This document shows positions 22,585 through 34,800 of a stretch of DNA of 64,000 nt, piece after piece. Every line of letters begins with the position of its first letter. Position 1 is the stretch's first letter. The translations under genes were made by a program, and so were the position numbers. Under the pieces are notes generated by a model. It made no database searches. It was not told the DNA's origin and worked only from the letters and a program-made list of their open reading frames with translations. Source of the stretch: Isoperla grammatica (Eukaryota; Arthropoda; Insecta; Plecoptera; Perlodidae); contig OX246749.1 of assembly GCA_945910005.1 (NCBI GenBank), forward strand, positions 18,757,809 through 18,821,808, written 5' to 3'.

Positions 22585-22866
22585 GAAGAGATGGAGTTTA
22601 CGGAGGTTAATCTAAGAAAAGCTACAAAAGGTCGCCCACTACAATCATTGGCAACTATAGACCAAGCCGTCCTATACCCTATACGCCGAGTCATTACTGC
22701 GGCAAAGAAAAAGGACATGCACGATCTGTTGCCATACATTCCTCCTATACACCACACCTTCTTCAGGAATCTGCCAGTCGAGGTAATCACAAGATCTCAC
22801 AACACTGCAGGGAATCAAAAGGATGACGAGGAAGCAGACGAAGTGGTCTATGATGAAGAAACATAA
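22585..22866 (+). pseudogene. DUF7869-like putative transposase, 3' part
   Basis: Continues the gene cut by the Gypsy element. Across the single copy of GAAGA the upstream segment (GKNFSWLNIRWLRF..., just before 17835) reads on into MEFTEVNLRKATKGRP here. The W-L...W.RF pattern followed by a basic RPLQSL block is typical of the family's C-terminal region. The frame closes with an acidic tail at TAA (22864-22866). An AATAAA-type signal lies near 23236. Confidence 0.72.
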
Positions 22867-22899
22867 ACTCAACCTCTGCTTGTAGCAATGTCAATTTGA

Positions 22900-23134
22900 C
22901 CTTACTTTTGTGTTTCAAATGTCCCTTTTCTCAACAATCAAAAAATAATAATATTAATTAATATAAATTAATTAATAGTTTAATTAATAATAAATAATAA
23001 TATAAGTTAAAATTAATTAATATAAATTAATAAAATAACATAATATGGCCTGGGTTAAATTATATAATAAAATTTGACTTACATCACATCCTGTGTCATT
23101 ATTTTTTTCTTTGCTCCTAAGAAATAAAAAATAA
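22900..23134. other. AT-rich transposon 3' region
   Basis: Long runs of ATTAATTAATATAAATT-like sequence at 22945-23045. Probably untranslated DNA between gene and right end. No other feature. Confidence 0.5.
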
Positions 23135-23160
23135 TTCACAAGCAAAGTGAACCAAGTCCA
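23135..23160 (+). repeat. Subterminal TIR-like repeat
   Basis: 26 bp matching the inner part of the left TIR in direct orientation (TTCACAAGC.AAGTGAACC then AAGTCCA, one mismatch), 180 bp inside the right TIR. A likely extra transposase-binding site (inference). Confidence 0.8.
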
Positions 23161-23340
23161 TAATTTTTTATTTATGTTTATTTTAACAAAAAAGTTTTAA
23201 CTTTAGCATAAAATGCTTTTGTACAAAGTAAGAGCAATAAATGTACTCAATACAACACTTTTCAGAACTGCAATCATACCCTTACAGAATTAGAAACACT
23301 CAAATATGTTTGATCCTAGATTACTCAAAACTAACCAGAA

Positions 23341-23372
23341 TGGACTTGGTTCACTTGGCTTGTGAACCACTC
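23341..23372 (-). repeat. Right terminal inverted repeat of the DUF7869 transposon
   Basis: Exact reverse complement of 15076-15107. Followed by ATT (23373-23375), matching ATT before the left TIR. Confidence 0.92.
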
Positions 23373-23375
23373 ATT

Positions 23376-24038
23376 TCATTGTATACTTTACTTGGACATG
23401 GTTGAAGTGTTGTTGCTAGATAATAATTTCGTATCTAGTTAAAGATAAAACGTTATTTAGATAAGATAGGCCCTAAAATATTGTTTGAAATTATAGTTGG
23501 ATAAATGATTAAATATAAAATTATTATGTAGATAATTTTGTTTAGAGAAAAGATAATAATTGTAGTCTAACCGCTAGAGTTTAGATAGCGTGCAGGTACC
23601 CGAAAACAGGTATATTTCGAGTAACAAAATTTACTCGAAGTCGGGTGGGGCCGTAAATTATGCCCGAAAAAATTGGTCGGGTAGCACAACATACTTTCGA
23701 GGTTTGATTGATCAAAATTGTGATTTGAAGATCAAGCAAGCTGCAAACCTGGGAAGCTTGGGATGGAGGAAGTGACATTTCTATGAGTATGTCTCCGGGT
23801 CGCCCACCTTATGCGGCGTATAATGGTCTCGGACACCATCAGGTGGTCGCGAGACATCTACACTGAGATCGTGACTGGAGTGAGGCGGTGACCCTGCGGC
23901 CGCTGTTATTGTCCAGTGCATCATCACTCACTTAGGCTGGGGGCTGGGGGGGGGGGGGGGGGGTCGCTGCCGGTGTCTCGCGGGGGTGAGTGTGGTGGCC
24001 CCCCACTGGCCCACCTGTTCGGATAAAGGGCCCCTCTG
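23376..24038. other. Unannotated stretch with poly-G run
   Basis: AT-rich to 23570, then GC-rich with a run of about 18 G near 23946-23963. No gene recognised. Confidence 0.5.
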
Positions 24039-24047
24039 GTGGCATTG

Positions 24048-24680
24048 GGTACACAGAACAGAGCACAACGGAATAGGGCACAACGGAACAGAGCACAAAC
24101 CGAACACTTCCGAAGCGTGCGGTGTTGCCAAATGTGATGATTGTGTTCTGTTCCGTTGCAGAGCGGATTACCGCACACACGTTAATTTGTGTGCGGTAAT
24201 CCGGTACAGAACGGATCACAGCACAATGTTTACACATAAGCGTGTGTGCGCTGTTCCGGTTCCAAACGGATCACAGCACACATTTTGTGCGCTGTTCCAT
24301 GTGGTAGTTTGTGCGCTGTTCCAGACCATAACGGATTACAGCACACACTTCGCGTGTGTGCGCTGTTCCGGTTCCAAACGGATCACAGCACACATTTTGT
24401 GCGCTGTTCCATGTGGTAGTTTGTGCGCTGTTCCAGACCATAACGGATTACAGCACACACTTCGCGTGTGTGCGCTGTTCCGGTTCCAAACGGATCACAG
24501 CACACATTTTGTGCGGTGTTCCTGTCCACAACGGATTACCGCACACACATTGGGTGTGTGTGCGTTGTTCCGGTTCCAAACGGATCGCAGCACACATTTT
24601 GTGCGGTGTTCCTGTCCACAACGGATTACCGCACACACATTGGGTGTGTGTGCACTCTTCCGGTTCCAAACGGGGTCGGG
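24048..24680 (+). repeat. Left inverted arm, tandem repeats
   Basis: Subunits of about 90-112 bp contain short palindromes (GTGCGCTGTTCC, GCGTGTGTGCG) and AACGGATCACAGCAC / AACGGATTACCGCAC motifs. Outer sequence is ACAACGGAAYAGRGCAC repeated. The array is free of stops in more than one frame, giving long spurious ORFs. Confidence 0.85.
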
Positions 24681-25490
24681 GCCATAACACACAAACCCCA
24701 CAACACACAATACCCACAAGACACAAAATTTTTCGTAAATTTTTAAAGTGTTTCCGGACGGGTCGTAAGACCCAAAATTCATTTTTTTAAAGTCCATTGA
24801 CAGTTCGGGCCACAACGCCCAAACCCCATAGCACCCAATCGTCACAAGACCCAAACTGTTGAATTTATGTAAGTCCGATATTTATTTAGAGTCCATAGAC
24901 AGTACGGGCCACAACGCCCAAACCCCGTAACACACAATACCCACAAGACACTAAAGTGCAATTTATTATAAATCCTACTTTTCCCGACAGAGGTACCTAC
25001 AACGCCCAAAGTGACGGGACGCCCAAATTTTCGGTCTTGTGGCACCAACCGTAGGGGTCGGAACACACAATCGTTTAACTTTGTGTAGAACGGCCCCTCC
25101 AGACGGGCCGGGAGACACAAAAGAGGTGCCATAGCACACAAACCCCGTAACACACAATGCCCACAAGACACAAAATTGAAGATTTTACAAGTCCGAATTT
25201 TATCAACAGAGGTACCCACAACGCACAAAGTGACGGGACACCCAAATTTTCGGTCTTGTGGCACCTACTGTAGGGGTTGGAACGCACAATTGTTCTACTT
25301 CGGGTAAAGCAAATTTTAAATTGTTTCAGGAAAAGTTTGGGTCTTATGGCCCCTACAGGTGGGGCCACAACACACAAAGTTTGGGTTTACGGCCCCTACA
25401 GGTTGGGCCACAACACACAAAGTTTGGGTCTTACGGCCCCTACAGGTTGGGCCACAACACACAAAGTTTGGGTCTTACGGCCCGCCGTCA
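24681..25490. repeat. GC-rich direct repeats inside the left arm
   Basis: Degenerate repeats around GGGCCACAACGCCCAAA and CCCACAAGACAC pass into 3-4 clean 44-bp units (GTTTGGGTCTTACGGCC...) at 25335-25480. Not mirrored next to the right arm. Confidence 0.75.
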
Positions 25491-26457
25491 CGAGCGGGAA
25501 GAAAACAGTTTTTGGTAACCGTACGCAAATAGCGTTACTTCCCCGTGCGGCGGGTTGCGGCCATCAGGGGCTGTTACGAGACGACAGGCGCTTCGTTCAA
25601 ATATGTCGCGCAAGAAGGCTAGGGAGGGTATGGACATGTCCATAACCCTTTTAGCACAGATAAGGGATTGTTGCTTTTAGTTGTCTATATTATGCTGCTA
25701 TTCGACACAATTTATTTTTTTGTATTTCTTTTCATGCATCTCCAATATGATTGATAGGGCGCGATAGCTGCCCTTATAAGTTTGCCTCAGATTTATGTAG
25801 GTATCCGTTCGCATTCCACGCGCGACAAGATATATGTATTTGTTTGAGGTAGACGATATTAACGGATAGGAATGAAACTTGGCATTAATGTTCTCAGTAG
25901 AATGACGCATGTTTATTGTAAATCTCAATATTTTGAGTGAGGCGTAAGTACTACTAAGTGCAAGTTTTGTAAGACAAAAAAATTTGTTACCTTGCACATC
26001 GCAATGGTTTTTTAGTAAATGCCTGTAATCAATTTTGCGTTATCATTATGAAACTCAAACGGCACTAAAGTAATCCTGTGACTTTAGAATGGCGTTACTT
26101 TTACATTTCTGGCATTTGTATTTTAGACGCTACGTGTGACAGAAAATTCATGCAATTCTAAAGTTTGTTGTTGGTTCTAGCCTTTATGGCCAATCTAAAG
26201 TAATGTTTAACCATTGTTACGAAAAATACACACTCATATTGTAAACCCAGTCGTGTGTTATAGAAAAAAATAAATAATATGTAAAATTATTATCAAGGGG
26301 TGACCAAACGGGTCAAGTTTTGGCCCGCATTTTGAGCTTCGCAAGATAAATGAATTTATTTAAGGTTGAAGATTGCAACTCATATTACTGATTTTTGCAT
26401 GGCGGTTGTCACTAAATAAGTGAATTAGTATGTAAATTAACAATGCTATTGGTGTAA
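25491..26457. other. Unannotated interior of the large element
   Basis: Nothing coding. The segment at 26290-26380 (GGTGACCAAACGG..., GGCCCGCATTTTGAGCT) recurs diverged at 30603-30690, a dispersed repeat pair. Confidence 0.5.
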
Positions 26458-27094
26458 TTAAGCGAGCGAAGCGAGCGTTTCCATTCTACTCTTATGGCTC
26501 TCATTCTGTTTGTTTGTTTGTTTGTTTGTTTTTTTGTTTGTTTTTTTGTCTCGCGATAGCGGTCGAACGAAAAGTCCTATCAATTTGAAATTTGGACCAT
26601 CCACAAGCCTCGATGTGGATTAAACGTCATTAGTTTTGTGGACAAATCCGTCGAAAAGTTACAAAGTTACAATTTAATTAGTACAAAGATTTTTTCTTAA
26701 ACAAAATGGCGGCAAAATGTGAGATGGTATATTTATATTATTTTATATAAATATAAAATATTTTATATTTAATTTTATAGTAAATTTCCGGCCGGTCACG
26801 AATATACTAATTTCAACGCGATCCGATGAGAATTGTAGGTACAAATTACATTTGTATTGCTGAAGTAACTATGACAACGAAAAATCCAAGCTATAATTTA
26901 TATGGACAATTGATCTTTTATTGAACAATGACAGGAAGTATAATAACTATGACAATAAAAACTCTAATCTTTGCACATTTTTGTCTCTTACATTGAACAA
27001 TGACGATATAGTTTTGAGAACTTTTCGCCAGAAAGTTCGTGGATATGGACGCGCCGCTCGCTTATCAACGCGTCACACAAGAGCGTTTTCCTAG
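26458..27094 (+). repeat. ~0.6-kb repeat family, copy A
   Basis: Begins TTAAGCGAGCGAAGCGAGCG and ends GAGCGTTTTCCTAG. A GACGCG...CGCGTC hairpin lies about 15-20 nt before the terminal CTAG, a Helitron-like 3' arrangement, but a 5' TC end is not evident. Contains a (GTTT)n tract. No coding capacity. Confidence 0.8.
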
Positions 27095-27114
27095 TTATTA
27101 CACATTCATTATTA

Positions 27115-27669
27115 TTAAGCGAGCGAAGCGAGCGTTTCCATTCTACTCTTATGGCTCTCATTCTGTTTGTTTTTTTGTCTCGTGATAGCGGTCGAACGGA
27201 AAGTCCGATCAATTTGAAATTTGGACCATCCACAAGCCTCGATGTGGATTGAACGCCATTAGTTTTGTGGACAAATCCGTCGAAAAGTTACAAAGTTACA
27301 ATTTAATTAGTACAAAGTTTTTTTCTCAATCAAAATAGCGGCAAAATGTGAGATGGCCATTTTATAGTAAATTTCCGGCCGGTCACGAATATACTAATTT
27401 CAACGCGATCCGATGACAATTGTAGGTACAAATTACATTTGTATTGCTGAAGTAACTATGCCAACGAAACATCCAAGCTATAATTTATATGGACAATCGA
27501 TCTTTTATTGAACAATGGTAGGAAGTATAATAACTATGACAATAAAAACTCTAATCATTGCACATTATTGTCTCTTACATTGAACAATGACGATAGCTTT
27601 GATAACTTTTCGCCAGAATGTTCGTGGACGCGCTCGCTTATCAACGCGTCAAACAGAGCGTTTTCCTAG
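27115..27669 (+). repeat. ~0.6-kb repeat family, copy B
   Basis: Same ends as copy A, closely similar interior with a shorter (GTTT)n tract. Only about 20 bp separate it from copy A. Confidence 0.8.
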
Positions 27670-27690
27670 TTATAATGCCTATTATGATTA

Positions 27691-28278
27691 TTAAGCGAGC
27701 GAAGCGAGCGTTTCCATTCTACTCTTATGGCTCTCATTCTGTTTGTTTTTTTGTTTGTTTTTTTGTTTGTATTTTTGTCTCGCGATAGCGGTCGAACGGA
27801 AAGTCCGATCAATTTGAAATTTGAACCATCCACAAGCCTCGATGTGGATTGAACGCCATTAGTTTTGTGGACAAATCCGTCGAAAAGTTACAAAGTTACA
27901 ATTTAATTTGTACAAAGTTTTTTTCTCAAACAAAATGGCGGCAAAATGTGAGATGGCCATTTTATAGTAAATTTCCAGCCGGTCACGAATATACTATGTT
28001 CAACGCGATCCGATGAGAATTGTAGGTACAAATTACATATTGTATTGCTGAAGTTACTATGACAACGAAACTTCCAAGTTATAATTTATATGGACAATCG
28101 ATCTTTTATTGAACAATGGCAGGAAGTATAATAACTATGACAATAAAAACTCTGATGTTTGCACATTTTTGTCTCTTACATTAAACAATGACGATAGCTT
28201 TGAGAACTTTTCGCCAGAATGTTTGTGGACATACGGACGCGCTCGCTTATCAACGCGTCAAACAGAGCGTTTTCCTAG
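27691..28278 (+). repeat. ~0.6-kb repeat family, copy C
   Basis: Third direct copy, separated from B by about 20 bp. Copies A-C form a loose head-to-tail array. Confidence 0.8.
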
Positions 28279-28436
28279 GGATAGATGAATTATAATTTTT
28301 AGTTTGAACGATATACAGCTCAGACTCGCGCTATAAAGAACGGCCTGTGGAATGTCCGTGTTCACGTGTGTGTGGACAAAATGTTGAATGACTGCTGTAG
28401 TACACTTACGCAAATGCGTCTTGTGCCCAATTACTA

Positions 28437-28932
28437 CTAGGAAAACGCTCTGTTTGACGCGTTGATAAGCGAGCGTGTCCATATCTACGAACGTTCTGGC
28501 GAAAAGATCTCAAAGCTAATAAAAACAACACTTAACAACAATTCAAGAACGTGCATTTTAAAATTTTTTCTAATTTCCATAACTATTATACTTCCCGATA
28601 TTGTTGAATGCAGTGCAATTTGCGTTGCTAAGATTTTTCGTTGTCTGTCTAGTGTCTTCGCAGCGGTTCGCCACCGTTACTAACAGTTATTAAGTGTAAC
28701 TTTGTAACTTTTCGAACGATTTTGCCTCAAAACTATACACCTTCAATCCACATCGAGGCTTTTGGATGGTCCAAATTTCAAGTTGATCGGACTTTCCGTT
28801 CGACCGCTATCGACAGACATAAAAACAAAACAAAAAACAAACAGCATGAAGTGCCATAAGAGTCTAGTACAAAAAAAAAACAGAACGAAGGGCCATAAGA
28901 GTCTCGTGGAGACGCTCGCTTCGCTCGCTTAA
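28437..28932 (-). repeat. ~0.6-kb repeat family, copy D (inverted)
   Basis: Inverted, more diverged and shorter copy. Starts CTAGGAAAACGCTC and ends GCTCGCTTCGCTCGCTTAA. Confidence 0.8.
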
Positions 28933-29132
28933 TTATGCTAATGCAAAAATCGAGAATTTGCTTATAGTGATACAAAAAGAAATGTCTGGCCCAGGCCGTA
29001 TGTCGCCATGCTTCAAGTCTTATATGTTAGTGACTCAACGATACTACCCTTGCATAATGCATACGGCTGTTATTCAAAAAACCGTAAAAGTTGTAATACG
29101 GACATTATATATAATATTACACAGAGTTGTAA

Positions 29133-29738
29133 TTAAGCGAGCGAAGCGAGCGTTTCCATTCTACTCTTATGGCACTCTTTCTGTTTTTTTGTTTGTTTGT
29201 TTGTTTGTTTGTTTGTTTTTGTTTTTTTTTATGTCTCGCGATAGCGGTCGAACGGAAAATCCGATCAACTTGAAATTTGGACCATCCACAAGCCTCGATG
29301 TGGATTGAACGCCATTAGTTTTGTGGAAAAATCGGTCAAGAAGTTACAAAGTTACAATACAATTACTACAAAGTTTTTTCTCAAACAAAATGGCGGGAAA
29401 ATGTGAGATGGCCATTTTATTTTAAATTTTGTCCGGTCACGAATTTACTAATTTCAACGCGATCCGATAAGTATTGTAGGTACAAATTACATTTTTATTG
29501 CTGAATTGTATTGAAGGAACTATGGCAACGGAAAATCCAAGCTGTAATTTAATAGAAAATCGATCTTTTATTCAACAATGCCGAGAATTATAATAACTAT
29601 GACAGTTAAAACTCTAATCTTTGCACATTTTGGTTTTGGTTGGTTGTTGTTGATTGTTGTTTTGAGACCTTTTCGCCAGAAAGTTCGTGTACATGGACGC
29701 GCTTGCTTATCAACGCGTCACACAGAGCGTTTTCCTAG
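29133..29738 (+). repeat. ~0.6-kb repeat family, copy E
   Basis: Direct copy with the same termini. A strongly diverged relative is visible at about 49800-50030. Confidence 0.8.
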
Positions 29739-29831
29739 TTATTTAGTGTACGCTGTTAAAGTGTATATTATATACTAAGATGTTGTTATGTGTACAGTGT
29801 ATCATTTTTGCTTTCATTATTTGTAACTTTT

Positions 29832-29891
29832 AGTAATTACCACAGATAATAAATTACTAAGTAAAATTAGTTGTCTGTGGTAATTACTATT
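29832..29891. repeat. Short inverted repeat (hairpin)
   Basis: AGTAATTACCACAGA and TCTGTGGTAATTACT form a ~15-bp stem with a ~30-bp loop. Possibly a tiny foldback element. Confidence 0.7.
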
Positions 29892-31180
29892 AACGTTTGA
29901 CCATATAATGATTTCGGATAGAGTATGCAGGATGTTGTCGGCATTCGTTCAGGGGCGGACCTATAGATATGCGCAGTGCTCACATGAACAGGGCCACGTA
30001 TAGCTGGTTAGCCACAAATAACGAAAAAAGCAAATTAAATTATACGAGCAAATATAAGGTACGCATTGTTAAAGGCGGAGTAGTAAGATAGTTAGAAGCT
30101 ACCAACTAAAACTTTGCCCAATCCCTTCAACAATTGTAAGGACATGCTGACGTGAAGATTTAAAAAACTTAACACCAAGGATCAAATTAATGTATGACAA
30201 GTCGATTTGGAATGTATGCACTTTTAGTAGATACTAGTAATTAAATACCACTATATTTTAAGGGTTAAATTACCATAGATAATGCTCTCATTTTGGATGA
30301 TTTATGGAAACCATATTGACGAGGCAATGTGAGTTGACAGCACAGCATTATATTTTGTTTGGTATATTAAGTAAAAGAAGAACTTTTTTGAAAATATGTG
30401 TTATTTTTCACTGTATTGTAAGCGCTCTTCTATTCAATAACATGTCTAAGCGCGGATAGCGTGGTTTGGTAAATTATTAGGTATGCCCCATAGGTATGCC
30501 CTTACTTTATCCGCATCTGTAGTGATCTTTTGAATGGCATACCATCTGGCATACCATGGCATATATCTGTCAAAAAACTAAATAACACTTCCAATTTTTA
30601 TTCAAGGGTGACTAAACGGCTTAACTTTCGGCCCGCATTTTGAGCTCGGAAAGATAAATGACAAAGCCTGTCTGAAGTTAGAAGTAGTCCATTCAAGGAA
30701 ATGATGTGAAATCCAATTTTCGATTTGGGGTTATGCCATTATTCGCTAGTAAATGGTGTCTATGTGCCAGGATCACGCCCTACAGTAAATGGCAAAAGTC
30801 CAATTTACAGGTAAAAAATCCTAATCATAATGATGTCGGGATAGTTTTATGGGAGTTGTGTGTCATGATTATAATTATTTTATTTTTAAATTTGAAAGTA
30901 ATGCAAGAGGACTTGCATAATTTGCATAACATACATTTGTTACATTTGCAGCGTAACCAGCAACTCAGCGGATCCAAAAATATAATTTAAAAAATATTGT
31001 TTCTATTTACACTCGAAATATAGTTAACTTCAAAACACACAATATAATTAAGTAGGCCAACCAGTACCACTCACAATAAGAATGTATTTTATAGATGTAC
31101 ATAAATTCCAAAGTATTGATGATGAGCTGTGCGACACGTGGAGATGTTTTCCTTGCATAATCAGTGGTCGAATTGGAACT
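29892..31180. other. Unannotated interior of the large element
   Basis: No gene. Holds the second copy (30603-30690) of the dispersed repeat seen at 26290-26380. Confidence 0.5.
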
Positions 31181-31187
31181 GTTTTTT

Positions 31188-31218
<31 letters not shown>

Positions 31219-31219
31219 T
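31181..31219 (+). repeat. Poly-G run (~28-30 nt) after a T-run
   Basis: An uninterrupted G tract preceded by eight T. Capable of G-quadruplex formation and a likely assembly-length uncertainty. Confidence 0.9.
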
Positions 31220-31798
31220 ATAAGGCGCGTGAACCAAACACTCGCCGGACACTGACTAAGTGAAAAAAAAATGACGTGACAATTGACGGCCGGAACAACC
31301 CCCGCCTCACAAGGGTTCATTTTTCTTGGGTACCGTTAGTAATACGTAATACTCTGACCCTCATGAACACAAACGAGTAATAAACAGCGGTAGGACAAAA
31401 CAGTAGGGCTAGTAGTGCGCATTGGTAGCAAAAAAGAAATAGTAGTGATATCGACTTATCTTCAAATGAGCATTTCTGAATTAGGAAAAAATCTAACATT
31501 GGGTCCAGTCCTGGCCAGATTAAAAGCAATCTCAATTATCTTGTGCGGGCCGTACTTTGGACACCACTGATCTATTTGGACGGGATGGCACATGAAGTGA
31601 ACAGTTTCAATTTGAGCCTATGCTGTCTAATGATATTGGATTTTTTTAAGAGCTCCAGCTGTATGGCTAGTGTATGACGAATTGACGATATAGCAATTTT
31701 GTTAAAAGTTCACCCCGACTGGAAAGTGGAAATCGAACCCGGATCCTCCAGCTCTACATATAATAATATAAAATAAAATAGCAATTTAATAGAGGTTG

Positions 31799-31891
31799 TT
31801 CCCCGGGCCTCGGTACTCGGAAAGGTTTAAATTAACAAGAGCACCGGTACACATAGGTGGAGTATCTGGGTTCGATTCCCAGCCGGGGCAA
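31799..31891 (+). other. tRNA-like 3' half (tRNA pseudogene or tRNA-derived repeat)
   Basis: CTGGGTTCGATTCCCAG forms a perfect T-arm containing a B-box, followed by CCGGGGCA, which can pair with TTCCCCGG about 80 nt upstream. The D-arm and anticodon region do not fold convincingly and the span is too long, so I do not call a functional tRNA. Related B-box pieces lie at about 31715-31750 (reverse) and 32685-32715. Confidence 0.4.
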
Positions 31892-34800
31892 ACATTTATT
31901 AGATTGCTTTATCTTCCTATAATATATATTATAAACTAATATATCTTTGCATTAATTTGGACGAAGAATAATTATTACAGTAATTGATACTTCTGAATAA
32001 ATTAATTCATTCTAGTTCGTTCATTTTCGATAATAGGTACCTAAGACATCATTCGGCGTTGTTTCAATTATTTTATATAGGCATTTATTTTATATCATTT
32101 TAGTACCGACGAGAGACCTAAACATGCTAAAATAGTACCAACAGTTACCCCATGTTTTAGTATGTCAATTACACCACTAATAAACACGAAACTGATCGAG
32201 TTGTGTTTGTATTTTAATATAACATTGAAGTAGTATAAAGTAAGTGGCACTAGTGTGATTACCACGTTTCTACAATGCTAAGATTTTGCTGTCAAATGAG
32301 ATTTCAAGTTTTAAAATTAGCGTTATTTACATATTATATAATTAATGAACTAATCAATGGAGCGCATATTACTAAGCTATTATTAACATTTGATAGTTGG
32401 ACACATATTTGATTCAACCGTGCACTTTATTTGTGAAAATGTAATTCCAAACTCTTAAAAATATATTTTTAATTTTATTAATAATGCAATTTGAACTGCA
32501 TATTTCATTAATTTCAACACATTGGACTTTGACACATTGAACATTGCCCAATGTTCCAATCTCCAGAAAATGACCCATCTGGTAATAACTATTCTACAGT
32601 ATTTTAGCAAATGGCAAGCACATGGCCCGAGACGGTAAGAAATACGGGGTGTCCGCGGTATGAACTCGCTTTACGTGCGCCGACGATCTGGGTTCGATTT
32701 CTCGAAACCCAGTTGGAACAGACTTTTATTATTATTGTTATCGCTACATATATGTTAACAGTTTACAATTCTAACATTCAAACATTTTGACGGAAGCAAC
32801 AAGCAACAACGCTTTATTTTTTACATTTATCAACGTTTCGACCAGGCACGGCCTGTCTTTTTCTTATATAAGAAGATTTCCAAACTTTCTTTCTTGTAAA
32901 ATGTGTTAAAAGAATACATTTTCGCGGTTTCATTTAATTTGATTATCTTGAATTAGAGTGGCCAGGCCCATGCCTAGTCGAAACCTTGGTTGAAAGTTCA
33001 AACAAAGATAAAGCGTTAGTTATGGTTTTACTGAAAAAGTATTGTTTTAACATGTTTATAATAATGTGTATACTATAAGTAAAATGAACAAACACCCACA
33101 TAAATTAAGTATAATAAGTATTACACGAAACACAAGTTACCGTTGGTTAGAGCATGTAGAGGGTTCGAAAGCTTGTGTAACAGCTTCGTTCTTCTCGCCA
33201 ACTGTTCGGCAGTCCAGGTTAGTGGAGGAACTCATATGACTGGTCAAAGCTACACCGTCCTTTCGGATGGGACGTAAAGCCGATGGTCCCGTTGGTACTT
33301 TTCGACAGCAGAAGGCTACATGCCGGTACCAGGCTTCCCCTCTTCCCTTTCTCATCATCATTCATCAATTATCGTGCAGTATGTTATATTTTCTCTAGTG
33401 GGACCTTAGCCCCGTTGCAACTATACAAATATTGAATACATAACTTTGCTGCGTAGAATGTGTAACGAGTAAAATTATAGATTTATTTGCAAGTTTCATT
33501 TCAGTAAATTAAAACCATTACCTATTTTAGTAACTAAAATTATAATTTGTATCTATCTAGTATAATTTTGGAGTCCTGGCGGGGGAGGGGGGGGGGGGGG
33601 GGGGGCGTAAAATATATAGTCTAGGGTAGTGTTGATCCATGATCTAAGAAGAAATAATACCATGGTGTTGATCCGGAGTTTGGTGTAGGCACCAAAGATA
33701 GGCACTCACTGGGGTGGTGAGGAGGGGGGGGCAGTCGTCAGTGTCATGATATATGCCGCACTGTTAAAAACTTAAAAACGGACTTAGTAGAACAGGTGAA
33801 TGATTATAAAACAACACTAGTAAGACAGTACACTGTTCTTTGTCACTTAGAATAAAACGACAATATTTCGAGCAGCTATAATCAGCAGTTGTTTTATAAG
33901 GGCCTATTCACAATAGGTTTTAAGGGTCCAAGGCGTAAGGCTTATGGTTTAACATTGAATGTGTATATTTCAATACCACTGTTCACAACACGTTTTAAGG
34001 CGTATGGTTTAAGGCTCATGGCGTAGTGAATTTCTCAAATCCCAATTCTTAGGCCATTCCAGCCATTTCTTGTAGGAAATAATAATTTGATTATTATTGG
34101 TCAGTTGTATGGATAGGGTTTCAAGGAACTGGAAAAAAATGAAACAAAAAATATAAGTCCCCATTTACGGGCGTTCCGGACGTTAAGTATTCGCATTCCC
34201 GCTTCAAAATTAAAAAGAAAACCATTAATCGGCGTATACTAATTTTTTTACCAGACTTTAATCAACGTTTTGTGAATCTATTAAAGAAGTATTGTGACTT
34301 TCTGTTAATTATTTTACCAGTTATGATTTTTTTAATGTGGACCCAGATTTTGATGTATTTTCGAAGTACTAATATAGTTAGTATAATACAGAAAATATTA
34401 ATTTAAAATGTGTTAGCATAATAGTACAGCATTCTTGTGTATAACTCCGTTTACATATTTGAATTCATACACATTTTTTGTTCACAAACAAAAAAGTACA
34501 AACATTAAAGCACAAGTCATGCGCAACAAGTTAACACAATTGTAACAAGTTTTCCCTGTAACAACTATCGCCTCAGTCTCCCCTACAGAACCTTGTAACG
34601 TGGCCAAACCAAAAAATTGTCTATGTGTCAGAAAACAACCAATAAAACTTCCGGCGCACGCAGTGACCAATCACAGCTCTCTTTCCGTCAACGGTTAGGT
34701 TCGCGTATGTTTAAATTTTAGCTATTTTTGTTGCGCCCCCAAATTGTAAACCCATCCGTAATACTTTTGGTTTGGCAGCGTTGAACACTTCGGGTAAAGT

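Larger units (their letters stand above)
15076..23372 (+). mobile_element. DNA transposon with 32-bp TIRs carrying a DUF7869-like gene (candidate new group)
   Basis: Perfect 32-bp inverted repeats at 15076-15107 and 23341-23372 (outer bases GAGTGGTTCAC) enclose a spliced gene for a DUF7869-like protein. ATT at 15073-15075 and 23373-23375 is a candidate 3-bp target duplication. Removing the SINE (15140-15532) and the Gypsy element (17840-22584) with their duplications leaves about 3.1 kb, a normal size for one transposase gene plus ends. Each TIR contains its own short inverted repeat (TGGTTCAC / GTGAACCA), and related motifs recur inside both ends. I cannot match it to a named superfamily. 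Confidence 0.8.

Noticed and set aside
23986..24790. Long open frames (up to 233 codons) in the inverted arms
   Set aside because: They arise from tandem repeats lacking stops, occur in several frames and on both strands, and have no domain. The same holds for 35519-36263.
26458..27094. Classical MITE
   Set aside because: No terminal inverted repeats between the two ends in any copy.
31799..31891. Functional tRNA gene
   Set aside because: A good T-arm and acceptor 3' strand, but no credible D-arm or anticodon arm and excess length. Kept only as a tRNA-like piece.
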